Source of the DNA: CAYHWW01 sp964360145
Lineage (GTDB): Bacteria; Bdellovibrionota; UBA1018; CAYHWW01
Length of the DNA stretch: 51,004 nt
Assembly: GCA_964360145.1 (NCBI GenBank)
Contig: CAYHWW010000008.1
Span: 1-51,004 of the forward strand
Direction: 5' to 3'
The position numbers were made by a program, and so were the translations under genes. The notes below the pieces were generated by a model. The model saw only the letters and a program-made list of their open reading frames with translations. It made no database searches and was not told where the DNA came from. Below, piece by piece: positions 15,901-26,884 of this stretch; positions within the stretch are counted from its first letter, which is position 1; each line of letters begins with the position of its first letter.

Positions 15901-17122
15901 ATACTTCTTGGCGCTGCTTCTCCACCATCTTCTTGGCGCTCTTGATGGTCGTGACATAGCCGTACTCAATGAGCTTGTTGTAAATGAAAGGTTTGAAAAG
16001 TTCCAAGGCCATCTGCTTGGGCAGACCGCACTGGTGGAGTCTCAACTCAGGGCCGACCACGATTACGGAACGACCAGAGTAATCCACCCGCTTGCCAAGA
16101 AGATTCTGACGGAAGCGGCCTTGCTTACCCTTCAGCATGTCGGAAAGAGAACGCAGGGGGCGCTTGTTGGGACCGGTGAAGGTCTTACCACGGCGACCAT
16201 TATCAAATAGAGCATCCACTGCTTCTTGAAGCATGCGCTTCTCGTTGCGGATGATGATCTCAGGAGCGTTGAGCTCCATGAGTCGTTTCAATCGATTGTT
16301 ACGGTTGATGACGCGGCGGTAGAGATCATTTAGGTCAGACGTTGCAAACCGACCACCATCCAAAGGCACCAAGGGACGTAACTCTGGTGGGATCACGGGG
16401 ATCACTTCGAGCATCATCCAGTCGGGCTTGTTGCCCGAATCACGGAAGGCTTCGACCACTTTCAGGCGCTTAGATAGCTTGGCACGAGCAGCTTCGCTGG
16501 TGGCTGCCTTCATCTCTTTGCGGAGCTGTCGGGCCAGCAGGTCAATATCAATGCGCTTCAAACGGTCACGAATTGATTCGCCACCCATACCCGCAGTGAA
16601 TTGAGAACCGTCCTTCAACACCTGCTGGTACTTGTCCTCATTGATGATGCTGCCTTCTTCCAGACTGCTATTACCAGCATCAATGACTATGTACGCTTCG
16701 CAGTACAGAACGCGCTCGAGCTCCTTCAGGGAGAAGTCAAGCAGTGCACCAATGCGGGAAGGCAAGCTGCGGAGAAACCAGATGTGGGCAACAGGGGTCG
16801 CCAACTCGATGTGCCCCAGACGCTCTCGACGAACCTTGGATTGAATGACTTCAACGCCGCACTTTTCGCAAACGACGCCGCGGTGTTTCATGCGCTTATA
16901 CTTGCCGCAATTACACTCGTAGTCCTTCACAGGGCCGAAGATTTTGGCGCAAAAAAGGCCATCGCGCTCCGGCTTGAAGGTACGATAGTTGATGGTCTCA
17001 GGCTTCTTGACTTCACCGAAGGACCATTCGCGAATCTTCTCTGGGGATGCCAGAGAGATACGAATTCCTGTAAAACTCAGTGGGTCTTTGGGCTTGTCAA
17101 AAAAGTTCAACAAGTCTTTCAC
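12986..17122 (-). CDS. rpoC: DNA-directed RNA polymerase subunit beta-prime
   Basis: Beta-prime forms the clamp and catalytic floor of RNA polymerase. The 1378-residue product starts with GTG (MKDLLNFFDKPKDPLSFTGI) at 17122, 7 bases after a GGAG site. The N-terminal zinc site is Cys70, Cys72, Cys85 and Cys88 (CNCGKYK, CEKC). The catalytic Mg loop NADFDGDQMAVH lies near residue 460, and the second zinc cluster reads CQAEIGACAQCYGRDLARG. The trigger-loop region (GEPGTQLTMRTFHIGG) and the C-terminal SFISAASFQETTKVL are present. The sequence is complete despite the N-filled gap just upstream. Confidence 0.98.
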   Translation of the reverse strand: MKDLLNFFDKPKDPLSFTGIRISLASPEKIREWSFGEVKKPETINYRTFKPERDGLFCAKIFGPVKDYECNCGKYKRMKHRGVVCEKCGVEVIQSKVRRERLGHIELATPVAHIWFLRSLPSRIGALLDFSLKELERVLYCEAYIVIDAGNSSLEEGSIINEDKYQQVLKDGSQFTAGMGGESIRDRLKRIDIDLLARQLRKEMKAATSEAARAKLSKRLKVVEAFRDSGNKPDWMMLEVIPVIPPELRPLVPLDGGRFATSDLNDLYRRVINRNNRLKRLMELNAPEIIIRNEKRMLQEAVDALFDNGRRGKTFTGPNKRPLRSLSDMLKGKQGRFRQNLLGKRVDYSGRSVIVVGPELRLHQCGLPKQMALELFKPFIYNKLIEYGYVTTIKSAKKMVEKQRQEVWDILDEVVKEHPVMLNRAPTLHRLGFQAFEPVLIEGKAIQLHPLVCTAFNADFDGDQMAVHVPLSIEAQIEARVLMMSTNNILSPAHGKPIIVPSQDIVLGLYYMTRERPFTKGEGRVFASSEEVSFAYSIGEIHLQAKIKCRVRGKLVETTVGRVLLCDVVPIEIPFQTYNKVMDKKQLAELIDTCYRIAGSKKTVVLADQLMSTGFKMAMRAGISICIDDMLMPDEKGELLQKAYAQIQEIENQYIDGLITDGERYNKVIDIWAQTSEQIASFMMKKLSTQKLKGPNGEEVTIPSFNSIFIMADSGARGSNAQIRQLAGMRGLMAKPSGEIIETPITANFREGLSVLQYFISTHGARKGLADTALKTANSGYLTRRLVDVSQDVVINEPDCGTLDGIYATALIEGGEIIEKMGDRILGRVVVDDVIDPVTSEVIVKAGGLISEESLRKIEESGLDRVKIRSVLTCQAEIGACAQCYGRDLARGRLVSLGEAVGVIAAQSIGEPGTQLTMRTFHIGGAAARRVEQSSIEVKMKGRARFSNLTTVPNKEGHLAVMSRNGELTIVDDNNRERERYSIVYGAKLLVKDGDKVEKGQMIAEWDPYSTPIITEASGTIKFEDIEEGNTMQEQVDPVTGLSHKVIVDSKSTDKRPKVLIVDDNGDVLKIPATARLARYMIPVGANVIILDGDRVHAGDVIAKIHRETTKTKDITGGLPRVAELFEARKPKDSAIISEVDGIISFGKDTKGKRKVLVTPDVGEPKEYLIGKGKHLSVNEGDYLKAGDPLIGGTVNPHDILRVKGERALAKYLVDEVQEVYRLQGVKINDKHIEVIVRQMLRKVRIQDVADTNFLVGEQVDKREFEEENARVVAQSGTPATAEPLLLGITKASLTTDSFISAASFQETTKVLTESSIAGKVDYLRGLKENVIMGRLIPAGTGLMKYKKLAVENVAEPVETKVEERPMVVPVESLDATI

Positions 17123-17150
17123 AGTCGAGCTCCGATCTTATCCGTTAGCA
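17096..17150. repeat. 55 bp end-duplication, copy 1 (contig end)
   Basis: This 55 bp block, covering the rpoC start codon and part of the rpoB-rpoC gap, is identical to 17251-17305 on the far side of the N run. It runs right up to the first N. An exact 55 bp overlap at both contig ends is what a k=55 short-read assembly leaves when scaffolded without merging, so this is very probably an artefact and not a biological repeat. Confidence 0.9.
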
Positions 17151-17250
17151 NNNNNNNNNNNNNNNNNNNNNNNNNNNNNNNNNNNNNNNNNNNNNNNNNN
17201 NNNNNNNNNNNNNNNNNNNNNNNNNNNNNNNNNNNNNNNNNNNNNNNNNN
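17151..17250. other. Assembly gap of 100 N
   Basis: Exactly 100 undefined bases, the conventional placeholder for a gap of unknown size, lie between rpoB and rpoC. Because both flanks end in the same 55 bp, the true gap is probably zero or negative. Collapsing the copies would leave 29 bp between the rpoB stop and the rpoC GTG, containing a GGAG site at the right distance. Confidence 0.97.
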
Positions 17251-17305
17251 GTCAAAAAAGTTCAACAAGTCTTTCACAGTCGAGCTCCGATCTTATCCGT
17301 TAGCA
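17251..17305. repeat. 55 bp end-duplication, copy 2 (contig end)
   Basis: This is the second copy of the block at 17096-17150. It begins immediately after the last N and stops 1 bp before the rpoB stop codon region. It contains a fragment of the rpoC start on the minus strand, which should not be annotated as a second gene. Confidence 0.9.
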
Positions 17306-17306
17306 A

Positions 17307-21422
<4,116 letters not shown>

Positions 21423-21505
21423 AGTACTCCTGGGCGGCGGAGGCGGGGTACGATTAGAAAATCAAAGACGGTAACACCCCGAAGGCAATGCGTAATCTAC
21501 ACATG

Positions 21506-21558
21506 CCCTCGAGGGTACCGGTTCTCTATCACACCGAAAATTCTTATCAAAAGAATTT
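21506..21558 (-). promoter_or_regulatory. Hairpins in the rplL-rpoB gap, possible attenuator or processing site
   Basis: The 146 bp between rplL and rpoB hold an 8 bp perfect stem with a 5 nt loop at 21538-21558 (AAATTCTT/AAGAATTT) and a CCCTCGAGGG palindrome at 21506-21515. No uridine run follows, so a simple terminator is unlikely. In E. coli this same junction carries an attenuator and an RNase III site; equivalence here is inference from position only. Confidence 0.4.
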
Positions 21559-21568
21559 CGATGGTTTA

Positions 21569-21955
21569 CTACTTGATCTCGACCTTGGCACCTTCGGCTT
21601 CGAGCTTCTTCTTCAACTCGTCAGCGTCGGCCTTGGAAATGCCCTCTTTGACGACCTTGGGAGCGCCCTCTACCAGGTCTTTGGCTTCTTTCAAACCGAG
21701 ACCGGTGATTGCACGAACTTCCTTGATCACGTTGATCTTCTTGTCGCCAGCGGCGGAGAGAACCACGGTGAACTCGGTCTTTGCGGCAGCGGCAGCGCCT
21801 GCATCAGCAGCGCCAGCGGCACCCACCACTGCTGCAGGAGCAGCGGCAGACACACCAAACTTCTCTTCCAGCTCTTTCACGAACTGGGAAAGCTCCAGCA
21901 CCGTCATGTTCTCGATGAATGAGACCACGGTTTCTTTAGTCACAGTTGCGGACAT
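21569..21955 (-). CDS. rplL: 50S ribosomal protein L7/L12
   Basis: L7/L12 (bL12) forms the flexible ribosomal stalk that recruits translation GTPases. From the ATG at 21955 the product is 128 residues. It has an N-terminal dimerisation helix (VVSFIENMTVLELSQFVKELEEKFGV), an Ala/Gly-rich hinge (residues about 40-58) and the C-terminal domain with KTEFTVVLSAAGDKKINVIKEVR and GLKEAKDLVEGAPKVVKEG. A GGAGG site lies 8 bases before the ATG; an upstream start nine codons earlier is not needed. It follows rplJ by 65 bp. Confidence 0.97.
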   Translation of the reverse strand: MSATVTKETVVSFIENMTVLELSQFVKELEEKFGVSAAAPAAVVGAAGAADAGAAAAAKTEFTVVLSAAGDKKINVIKEVRAITGLGLKEAKDLVEGAPKVVKEGISKADADELKKKLEAEGAKVEIK

Positions 21956-22020
21956 TTTTAGTACCTCCAATTGATTGAACAAAACTTAGACTGTCGGGGC
22001 GTCGGCGAGAAGGGTCAAGC

Positions 22021-22557
22021 CTACTGCCCAGCGCTCTTTTTCTGCTGGATTGCTGCAAGCACTTGAACCAGACTGCGGGGAAGCGCGGCCAATACGCCGA
22101 CAAAATTCGTCACAGGAGCATTCATAGTACCCAACATCTTTGCCAACAAAACTTCTCTACTTGGCAATTTGGACAGTTGCTCGACTTGAGCCGAGCCCAC
22201 CACCTTATTGCCCAATAAACTTTCTTTCAGGGTGAAAACTTCATTCTCACCTGCAAACTTAGCAAATACCTTGGCAACCGCCGCAGGATCACCGAAAGCA
22301 AAGGCCACCATAGTTGGGCCGGCAACGCCATCCAACATCTTTATGGAATCGTCGCCAATGCCTGCATTCTTCACAGCAATGCGGGCCAGATTGTTCTTCA
22401 CAACCTTTACCTTCACATTGTGGGCGCGGAGTTGTTTGCGCAAATCGGTGATTTTGTCGACGGTAAGACCCTTATAGTCCGCAAAAAATGCCGCTTTTGC
22501 CGAGGCAAAATCTTTTGTCAACTCTGAAACTTGCTGTTCTTTTTGTGTCTTATCCAT
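22021..22557 (-). CDS. rplJ: 50S ribosomal protein L10
   Basis: L10 (uL10) anchors the L7/L12 dimers to the ribosome. The 178-residue product shows the N-terminal rRNA-binding part (FFADYKGLTVDKITDLRKQLRAHNVKVKVVKNNLARIA) and a C-terminal helix that binds L12 (ALPRSLVQVLAAIQQKKS). An AAGGTGA site precedes the ATG. It lies 14 bp after rplA and upstream of rplL, the universal order. The L10-L12 complex often represses this mRNA, but no leader structure could be confirmed here. Confidence 0.96.
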   Translation of the reverse strand: MDKTQKEQQVSELTKDFASAKAAFFADYKGLTVDKITDLRKQLRAHNVKVKVVKNNLARIAVKNAGIGDDSIKMLDGVAGPTMVAFAFGDPAAVAKVFAKFAGENEVFTLKESLLGNKVVGSAQVEQLSKLPSREVLLAKMLGTMNAPVTNFVGVLAALPRSLVQVLAAIQQKKSAGQ

Positions 22558-22571
22558 TGGTCACCTTCAGA

Positions 22572-23273
22572 TCAAACCGTCGCACCAGCCATGGATCCTG
22601 TATCGATAGAGATCGAAGGACTCATGGTGGTGGAGATATAAATGCCCTTCATATAGGTGCCCTTGCTCGTGTTGGGCTTAGCCCTCAGAATCACCTGACA
22701 GATTGCATTGAAGTTTTCGACCAGCTTTTGCGCGCCGAAGGACTTTTTCCCAATGCATACATGAATAATACCCGTTTTTTCAGTGCGATATTCCACTTTG
22801 CCGGACTGCTGTTCACGGATAGCTTTTGTGACATCCATGGTCACTGTGCCCATTTTGGGGTTAGGCATCAAGCCACGGGGACCAAGGACCTTAGCTACCT
22901 TGGATACAAGAACCATCATATCCGGAGTCGCGATTGCCTTATCGAAGTCGAGCCAGCCGCCATTAATCTTCTCAACCAGGTCCTCAGCACCAACCACGTT
23001 CGCGCCGGCAGCCTCTGCTTCTTTAGCCTTTTCACCCTTAGCAAACACCACCACGCGCACCGTTTTACCGATGCCATGGGGAAGGGAAATTGCACCGCGA
23101 ACCATCTGGTCAGCGTGTTTAGGGTCCACGCCCAAGTTAAAAGCAACATCCACGCTTTCGTCAAATTTGGCGTAGGCGACTTGTTGCAACAGACCAAAGG
23201 CGTCCATCACCGGATACTTCTTGGTGACTTCGACTTTTTTGCGTGCTTCTTCGTATTTTTTTCCGCGCTTCAC
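22572..23273 (-). CDS. rplA: 50S ribosomal protein L1
   Basis: L1 (uL1) forms the mobile stalk at the E site and often represses the rplKA mRNA. The product is 233 residues from a GTG start at 23273, which has a GGGGAG site upstream. Family motifs are DESVDVAFNLGVDPKHADQMVRG, LPHGIGKTVRVVVFA and the signature VLGPRGLMPNPKMGTV, followed by GKVEYRTEKTGIIHVCIGK. It is 65 bp after rplK. Length and motifs are normal. Confidence 0.97.
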   Translation of the reverse strand: MKRGKKYEEARKKVEVTKKYPVMDAFGLLQQVAYAKFDESVDVAFNLGVDPKHADQMVRGAISLPHGIGKTVRVVVFAKGEKAKEAEAAGANVVGAEDLVEKINGGWLDFDKAIATPDMMVLVSKVAKVLGPRGLMPNPKMGTVTMDVTKAIREQQSGKVEYRTEKTGIIHVCIGKKSFGAQKLVENFNAICQVILRAKPNTSKGTYMKGIYISTTMSPSISIDTGSMAGATV

Positions 23274-23338
23274 TTATCGGCTCCCCGCGGTCCTGACGGC
23301 GCAATGCGCCTCCCGCGTCTGACGATCGTTATTGGATA

Positions 23339-23761
23339 TTAATTCACTGTCACGCCAGCAGAGCGTGCAGACCCTTCGATTGTACGAGTTGCGGCCCCAA
23401 GGTCCGCTGCCGTAAGGTCGGGCATCTTCTGCTGCGCAATTTTTTCAACCTGAGCTTTGGTAACTTTTCCCACTTTTGTCTTATTGGGAACTCCAGAGCC
23501 TTTTTCGATGCCAGCGGCTTTGAACAAAAGTACAGAGGCCGGAGGCGTCTTCGTAACAAACGTGAAGGAACGATCGGAGTACACCGTGATGATCACGGGG
23601 ATGATCGTGCCCTTTGAGTCTTGAGTTTTGGCGTTGAACGCTTTGCAGAACTCCATAATGTTCACGCCGCGTTGCCCCAATGCAGGGCCCACGGGTGGTG
23701 ACGGGTTCGCCTGCCCGCCGGGAATTTGTAATTTAATGAAACCAGTGACCTTCTTCGCCAT
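23339..23761 (-). CDS. rplK: 50S ribosomal protein L11
   Basis: L11 (uL11) is part of the GTPase-associated centre and is needed for RelA activation. The 140-residue product starts MAKKVTGFIKLQIPGGQANPSPPVGPALGQRGVNIMEFCKAFN, which includes the proline-rich N-terminal domain that binds thiopeptides. It ends with the signature region LGAATRTIEGSARSAGVTVN. It lies 31 bp after nusG with a possible promoter overlapping the nusG end. Confidence 0.97.
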   Translation of the reverse strand: MAKKVTGFIKLQIPGGQANPSPPVGPALGQRGVNIMEFCKAFNAKTQDSKGTIIPVIITVYSDRSFTFVTKTPPASVLLFKAAGIEKGSGVPNKTKVGKVTKAQVEKIAQQKMPDLTAADLGAATRTIEGSARSAGVTVN

Positions 23762-23779
23762 AAATAAAAGAGGACCTCA

Positions 23780-23806
23780 CTTATACTGAGACTTAGACTT
23801 TTTCAA
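23780..23806 (-). promoter_or_regulatory. Possible promoter for rplK
   Basis: At the nusG-rplK junction the minus strand reads TTGAAA (23806-23801), then 15 bp, then TATAAG (23785-23780). The hexamers are good but the spacer is shorter than ideal. In E. coli a promoter lies at the same junction, which supports but does not prove this one. Confidence 0.35.
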
Positions 23807-24362
23807 CCTGAATAAAATCGAGTTCGATAGGTGTCGAACGACCAAAAATGGAAACCAAGACTTTCAGCTTGCCCTTATCATTATTTACGTCCTCAACAAT
23901 ACCGTTGAAGTTGGCAAATGGGCCGTCAATAACACGCACGTTTTCACCCTCAGCGAAGTTGACGCGGTGTTTGGGCTTAAGCTGACCTTCGCTAATACGA
24001 TTGGTCAACTTTAGCACCTCCTCTGCAGGAATGGGGGTAGGCTTCACCTTATCACCGACAAACCCAGTGATCTTTGGGGTTTCCTTAACCACATGCCAAG
24101 TTTCTTCATTGAGAACCATCTGGACGAGAATGTAGCCGGGAAAGAAACGACGTTTGGTTGTACGCTTCTGGCCCTTTACCAACTCGACAACATTCTCCTC
24201 GGGCACAATGACTTCGCCGAAAAAAGCTTCTTTTTTTAGGCTCTTAATCCGCTCTTCGAGAGCGATTTTCGCCTTATTCTCGTAACCGGAGTACGTATGA
24301 ATGACGTACCAGTTCATCTGGTTTTGAGTGGCAGTGGCGATTCCGCCAGCATTGTGTTCCAT
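23793..24362 (-). CDS. nusG: Transcription termination/antitermination factor NusG
   Basis: NusG binds RNA polymerase and links it to Rho or to ribosomal S10. The 189-residue product has the NGN domain starting NWYVIHTYSGYENKAKIALEERI, with FFPGYILVQMVLNEETWHVVKETP, and a C-terminal KOW domain (GENVRVIDGPFANFNGIVEDVNNDKGKLKVLVSIFGRSTPIELDF). About 15 extra residues precede the usual start; they are kept because AGAGGA lies at the right distance before the ATG at 24362 and no site precedes the internal Met16. It is 21 bp after secE. Confidence 0.97.
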   Translation of the reverse strand: MEHNAGGIATATQNQMNWYVIHTYSGYENKAKIALEERIKSLKKEAFFGEVIVPEENVVELVKGQKRTTKRRFFPGYILVQMVLNEETWHVVKETPKITGFVGDKVKPTPIPAEEVLKLTNRISEGQLKPKHRVNFAEGENVRVIDGPFANFNGIVEDVNNDKGKLKVLVSIFGRSTPIELDFIQVEKV

Positions 24363-24383
24363 GAAATTCCTCTAAAAAATAAC

Positions 24384-24761
24384 CTAAAGAATCGCCTTGA
24401 TAGCCATTGCCCAGATCCAATCAAAAAAGCCTAAAATCAAGCTGGCGATGATCACGGTGACGAATACGATTCCTGTAGCGACCTGGGTTTCTTTCATCGT
24501 AGGCCAGGTGACTTTGGTCAAAAGCTCCACCGCCACATCACCTATAAATGCATTAGCAGTGGGGTTACGGTAGAGAACAGCGAAAATAACAAAACCAAGA
24601 GCAACAGACCCCGTGCGGATGACATACTCGATGGATTTAACTTTAGACTCAAGATCAAAAGTAATGGAAATCTTCATCATCCCCGCGAACGCAATGTACG
24701 CGATGAGGATTGCAAACAGGATATAACTGATATTTACGAATTTCTGGTGTTGTTGATCCAT
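24384..24761 (-). CDS. secE: Preprotein translocase subunit SecE
   Basis: SecE is the essential small clamp subunit of the SecYEG channel. From the ATG at 24761 the product is 125 residues with three predicted membrane helices, at about 11-28, 48-64 and 95-118. This is the three-helix proteobacterial type rather than the one-helix form. The conserved cytoplasmic motif before the last helix reads KVTWPTMKET at 83-92. A TTG start seven codons upstream is less likely. It lies between tRNA-Trp and nusG, the standard place. Confidence 0.94.
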   Translation of the reverse strand: MDQQHQKFVNISYILFAILIAYIAFAGMMKISITFDLESKVKSIEYVIRTGSVALGFVIFAVLYRNPTANAFIGDVAVELLTKVTWPTMKETQVATGIVFVTVIIASLILGFFDWIWAMAIKAIL

Positions 24762-24807
24762 GTTCGTTTCTGAATATTCCAAACTAGTGATGCCACATCT
24801 CCAAATT

Positions 24808-24884
24808 TGGCAGGCCAGGAGGGACTCGAACCCACAACACGCGGATTTGGAATCCGCTGCTCTACCAATTGGAGCTACTGGCCT
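24808..24884 (-). tRNA. tRNA-Trp (anticodon CCA)
   Basis: The minus strand folds as a full cloverleaf: 7 bp acceptor AGGCCAG/CTGGCCT, anticodon stem GCGGA/TCCGC with loop TTCCAAA, T loop GTTCGAGTC, and an encoded CCA end. The anticodon CCA reads the Trp codon UGG. It lies between rpmG and secE, a position seen in many bacteria, and is probably co-transcribed with them. Confidence 0.97.
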
Positions 24885-24895
24885 ACCCTGGCATC

Positions 24896-24925
24896 AGGGG
24901 TGCCGACCCTTCGGTCAGCACCCCT
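24896..24925 (-). promoter_or_regulatory. Strong hairpin between rpmG and tRNA-Trp
   Basis: A 13 bp stem (AGGGGTGCTGACC with GGTCGGCACCCCT, one G-U pair) closes a 4 nt loop 12 bases after the rpmG stop and 11 bases before the tRNA. No T run follows on the transcribed strand, so it is more likely an RNA-processing or mRNA-stabilising hairpin than a terminator. Confidence 0.6.
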
Positions 24926-24937
24926 AACAAGCCTTGG

Positions 24938-25087
24938 TTATTTGCCCTCTTTATGGGCGGTGTGTTTTCTGCAAAACTTGCAGAACTTATTGAGGCTCAA
25001 TTTATCCGGAGTTTTAGTCTTGTTCTTAGTGGTCGAGTAGTTCTTACGTTTGCACTCAGAACAGTCCAAGCTGATGATAACGCGCAT
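24938..25087 (-). CDS. rpmG: 50S ribosomal protein L33, zinc form
   Basis: L33 (bL33) is a very small large-subunit protein near the E site. The 49-residue product begins MRVIISLDCSECKRKNYSTT and continues LSLNKFCKFCRKHTAHKEGK. Two CxxC pairs, Cys9/Cys12 and Cys36/Cys39, mark it as the zinc-binding form. The start is the ATG at 25087, 3 bp after the tuf stop, so it is probably translationally coupled with tuf. Its place between tuf and tRNA-Trp/secE is conserved in many bacteria. Confidence 0.95.
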   Translation of the reverse strand: MRVIISLDCSECKRKNYSTTKNKTKTPDKLSLNKFCKFCRKHTAHKEGK

Positions 25088-25090
25088 GAT

Positions 25091-26281
25091 TTACTCCAGG
25101 ATCTCCGCGATCACGCCGGCACCCACGGTACGGCCGCCTTCGCGAATAGCGAAGCGCAGTTCCTTTTCCATGGCGATAGGTGTGATGAGCTCAACTTCCA
25201 TGGCGCAATTGTCGCCAGGCATCACCATTTCAACGTTTGCAGCGAGTTTTACAACGCCGGTCACGTCAGTGGTGCGGAAGTAGAATTGAGGGCGATAGCC
25301 GTTGAAGAACGGTGTGTGACGACCGCCTTCCTCCTTGGTGAGGATGTAGGCTTCGGCCTTAAACTTCTTGTGGGGCAGAACAGAGCCGGGTTTCGCCAAC
25401 ACTTGGCCGCGCTCGACTTCTTCTTTCTTGGTGCCGCGAAGCAGGGCGCCGATGTTGTCGCCAGCCTCACCGCGATCCAGGAGCTTACGGAACATTTCGA
25501 CACCGGTGATGATGGTCTTGGTGGTGGGGCGGAGGCCGATAATCTCGACTTCGTCACCCACGTTCACAATACCGCGCTCCACGCGACCGGTCACCACTGT
25601 GCCACGGCCGGAAATGGAGAACACGTCTTCAACCGGCATCAAAAAGGGCTTGTCCTTATCGCGGGCGGGCTGGGGAATAAAGCTGTCAACAGCATCCATC
25701 AACTTCATAATGGCCTGCTCGCCGTATTCGCCAGCGTCACCTGCAGCGGCCTTCAATGCAGAGCCGCGGATGATGGGGGTCGTCTCGCCAGGGAACTTGT
25801 ACAGCGTGAGAAGCTCCCGCACTTCCATCTCAACGAGGTCGAGAAGCTCTGTGTCATCCACCATATCGCACTTATTCAGGAACACGACGATGGCGGGAAC
25901 GCCCACTTGGCGAGCCAAGAGGATGTGCTCACGAGTCTGAGGCATGGGACCGTCAGCAGCGGAAACCACGAGAATACCGCCGTCCATTTGCGCCGCGCCA
26001 GTGATCATGTTCTTCACATAGTCAGCGTGGCCGGGGCAGTCGACGTGAGCATAGTGGCGCTTGGTGGTTGAATACTCCACATGGGAAGTGTTGATCGTGA
26101 TGCCGCGCGCTTTTTCTTCAGGCGCGTTATCGATTTGGTCGTAGGCACGGGCCTGGGCCAAACCTTTTTTAGCAAGCACGGTGGTGATGGCTGCGGTCAG
26201 CGTGGTCTTGCCGTGGTCGACATGGCCGATCGTGCCGATATTGCAGTGCGGTTTATTACGCTCAAATTTTTCTTTAGACAT
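25091..26281 (-). CDS. tuf: Elongation factor Tu
   Basis: EF-Tu delivers aminoacyl-tRNA to the ribosome. The 396-residue product has the canonical length. The G domain shows G1 GHVDHGKT, the switch I region EEKARGITINTSHVEY, G3 DCPGHADY and G4 NKCD. Domains 2 and 3 follow (GRGTVVTGRVERGIVNVGDEVEI; KFKAEAYILTKEEGGRHTPFF; YRPQFYFRTTDVTG). It lies 100 bp after the four-tRNA cluster and 3 bp before rpmG. Only this tuf copy is in the window; the common second copy after fusA is absent. Confidence 0.98.
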   Translation of the reverse strand: MSKEKFERNKPHCNIGTIGHVDHGKTTLTAAITTVLAKKGLAQARAYDQIDNAPEEKARGITINTSHVEYSTTKRHYAHVDCPGHADYVKNMITGAAQMDGGILVVSAADGPMPQTREHILLARQVGVPAIVVFLNKCDMVDDTELLDLVEMEVRELLTLYKFPGETTPIIRGSALKAAAGDAGEYGEQAIMKLMDAVDSFIPQPARDKDKPFLMPVEDVFSISGRGTVVTGRVERGIVNVGDEVEIIGLRPTTKTIITGVEMFRKLLDRGEAGDNIGALLRGTKKEEVERGQVLAKPGSVLPHKKFKAEAYILTKEEGGRHTPFFNGYRPQFYFRTTDVTGVVKLAANVEMVMPGDNCAMEVELITPIAMEKELRFAIREGGRTVGAGVIAEILE

Positions 26282-26381
26282 TGCATCCTCTTAAAACTGA
26301 GTTCTCAGCGGTTGGATTTTTTGCGGTAGTTTGGTGGTTACCTTCAATTACTAAAAATTTCACGCATTTCTTTATTGTTGA

Positions 26382-26457
26382 TGGTGCTGACGATCGGGAT
26401 CGAACCGATGACCTCACCCTTACCAAGGGTGTGCTCTGCCAACTGAGCTACGTCAGC
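26382..26457 (-). tRNA. tRNA-Thr (anticodon GGT)
   Basis: Cloverleaf on the minus strand: acceptor GCTGACG/CGTCAGC, anticodon loop TTGGTAA within ACCC/GGGT, T arm GGTTCGATCC, and an encoded CCA. Anticodon GGT reads ACC/ACU. It is the last of four tRNAs before tuf, matching the position and anticodon of E. coli thrT. Confidence 0.97.
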
Positions 26458-26506
26458 CTACCGGTCATTTTCTGATCCAAGCCCCCCTCTTGGAGGCTCT
26501 TTTCTG

Positions 26507-26582
<76 letters not shown>

Positions 26583-26628
26583 ACCATACATGAATTTTCA
26601 GCAATCATTTCAAATAATTAGGAAATAA

Positions 26629-26714
26629 TGGTGGTGAGAGAAGGATTCGAACCTTCGAAGCCCGGAGGCGACAGATTTACAGTCTGTTCCCTTTGACCAC
26701 TTGGGTATCTCACC
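26629..26714 (-). tRNA. tRNA-Tyr (anticodon GTA)
   Basis: Class II tRNA of 86 nt with the long variable arm expected of bacterial tRNA-Tyr. Acceptor GGTGAGA/TCTCACC, anticodon stem ACAGA/TCTGT with loop CTGTAAA, T arm AGGTTCGAATCCT and an encoded CCA. Anticodon GTA reads UAC/UAU. It is second in the cluster, like E. coli tyrU. Confidence 0.97.
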
Positions 26715-26753
26715 CCCAAAGTTACCCTTCTCAGCCGAAACCCGTAGTAGCGC

Positions 26754-26829
26754 TGGTGCTGGTGATGGGACTCGAACCCGCAACCACCGGTTTACAAAAC
26801 CGGTGCTCTACCAATTGAGCTACACCAGC
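26754..26829 (-). tRNA. tRNA-Thr (anticodon TGT)
   Basis: Cloverleaf on the minus strand: acceptor GCTGGTG/CACCAGC (written 3-prime strand CACCAGC), anticodon stem CCGGT/ACCGG with loop TTTGTAA, T arm GGGTTCGAGTCCC, and an encoded CCA. Anticodon TGT reads ACA/ACG. It is first in the four-tRNA cluster, the same order and anticodons as E. coli thrU-tyrU-glyT-thrT. Confidence 0.97.
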
Positions 26830-26852
26830 ATTCCACCGGTCTTCGTCTGGTC

Positions 26853-26884
26853 AAAAAATCGCGCAAATAATGCCCGCGATCTTT
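26853..26884 (-). terminator. Intrinsic terminator or attenuator before the tRNA-tuf cluster
   Basis: After the rlmB stop the minus strand forms a stem of about 10 bp (AAAGATCGCG with CGCGATTTTT, one G-U pair) around an 11 nt loop, running into six T. This is a textbook Rho-independent terminator shape. It lies only 23 bp before tRNA-Thr, leaving no room for a downstream promoter. It may end the rlmB operon with the tRNA promoter upstream of it, making it an attenuator. A weak TTGCTA/TACATA pair lies upstream. Confidence 0.65.

Noticed and set aside
17251..17305. Apparent second start of rpoC after the N gap
   Set aside because: It is an exact copy of the contig end at 17096-17150 and too short to be a gene; best explained by unmerged assembly overlap.
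26282..26381. Separate promoter for tuf in the tRNA-Thr/tuf gap
   Set aside because: No hexamer pair with acceptable spacing was found; tuf is more likely co-transcribed with the tRNAs.
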